From Streptomyces sp. HUAS MG91 (lineage in GTDB: Bacteria; Actinomycetota; Actinomycetes; Streptomycetales; Streptomycetaceae), in the NCBI RefSeq assembly GCF_040529335.1, contig NZ_CP159534.1:3410001-3474000 (forward strand): a stretch of DNA of 64,000 bases, given 5' to 3'. Positions 62,997 to 64,000 of the stretch are shown here, piece by piece. The translations under genes and the position numbers were made by a program. Every line of letters starts with the position of its first letter. The stretch's first letter is position 1. The notes under the pieces were generated by a model. That model had not been told where the DNA came from and did no database searches. It saw only the letters and a program-made list of their open reading frames with translations.

Positions 62997-64000
<1,004 letters not shown>

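Overview
The window is a piece of a Streptomyces chromosome, or that of a very close relative. The evidence is very high GC with strong third-position GC, frequent GTG starts, ATGA/GTGA-type overlaps, the mtrA-mtrB-lpqB block beside a ComF protein and a long ribosome hibernation factor, the large 1646-residue NAD-glutamate dehydrogenase, and actinobacterial 5S/23S rRNA sequence at the right edge.

Left part (1-31.7 kb): an accessory surface-glycopolymer locus. It holds at least five GT2-type glycosyltransferases, one GT4 enzyme, several multi-spanning GT-C-like or unassigned membrane proteins, an acyltransferase-3, a TylF-type methyltransferase, a TagF-like polymerase, a two-gene TagGH-type ABC exporter, a GalE-like epimerase and a polyprenol-phosphate sugar synthase. 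Four of its genes (a nucleotide-sugar 6-dehydrogenase, a Gfo/Idh 3-dehydrogenase, a DegT aminotransferase and a left-handed beta-helix N-acetyltransferase) match the WbpA-WbpB-WbpE-WbpD route to a UDP-2,3-diacetamido uronic acid. The likely product is a teichoic- or teichuronic-like wall polymer with an unusual diamino-uronate. Embedded in it are an ohr/ohrR peroxide-defence pair with a clear OhrR operator, a ThrE-type exporter and a TetR regulator.

Boundary (31.66-32.18 kb): a 216-bp fold-back element with perfect 24-bp terminal inverted repeats (MITE or IS remnant) lies between the polymer locus and housekeeping genes.

Right part (32.2-62.7 kb): conserved chromosome core. It contains the NAD-glutamate dehydrogenase, a DJ-1/PfpI protein, an ATPase-LuxR regulator, a HAD phosphatase, two small actinobacterial proteins of unknown function, secA, a GNAT enzyme, a YcaQ/AlkX-like DNA glycosylase, an orphan NarL-type response regulator, long HPF, comF, lpqB-mtrB-mtrA-mtnA read leftward, and a rightward operon of a DUF7847-like membrane protein, DUF4129, DUF4350, MoxR ATPase and DUF58. 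The end of an rRNA operon (23S then 5S, minus strand) closes the window.

A short GC-rich palindromic sequence, about 20 bp and containing the GCGCAGTTCC core, occurs ten times in four intergenic regions, each next to the 3' end of a gene. Most long open frames in this GC-rich DNA are shadows and are not listed. Starts were chosen from ribosome-binding sites, overlaps and family alignment from memory. No database search was possible.
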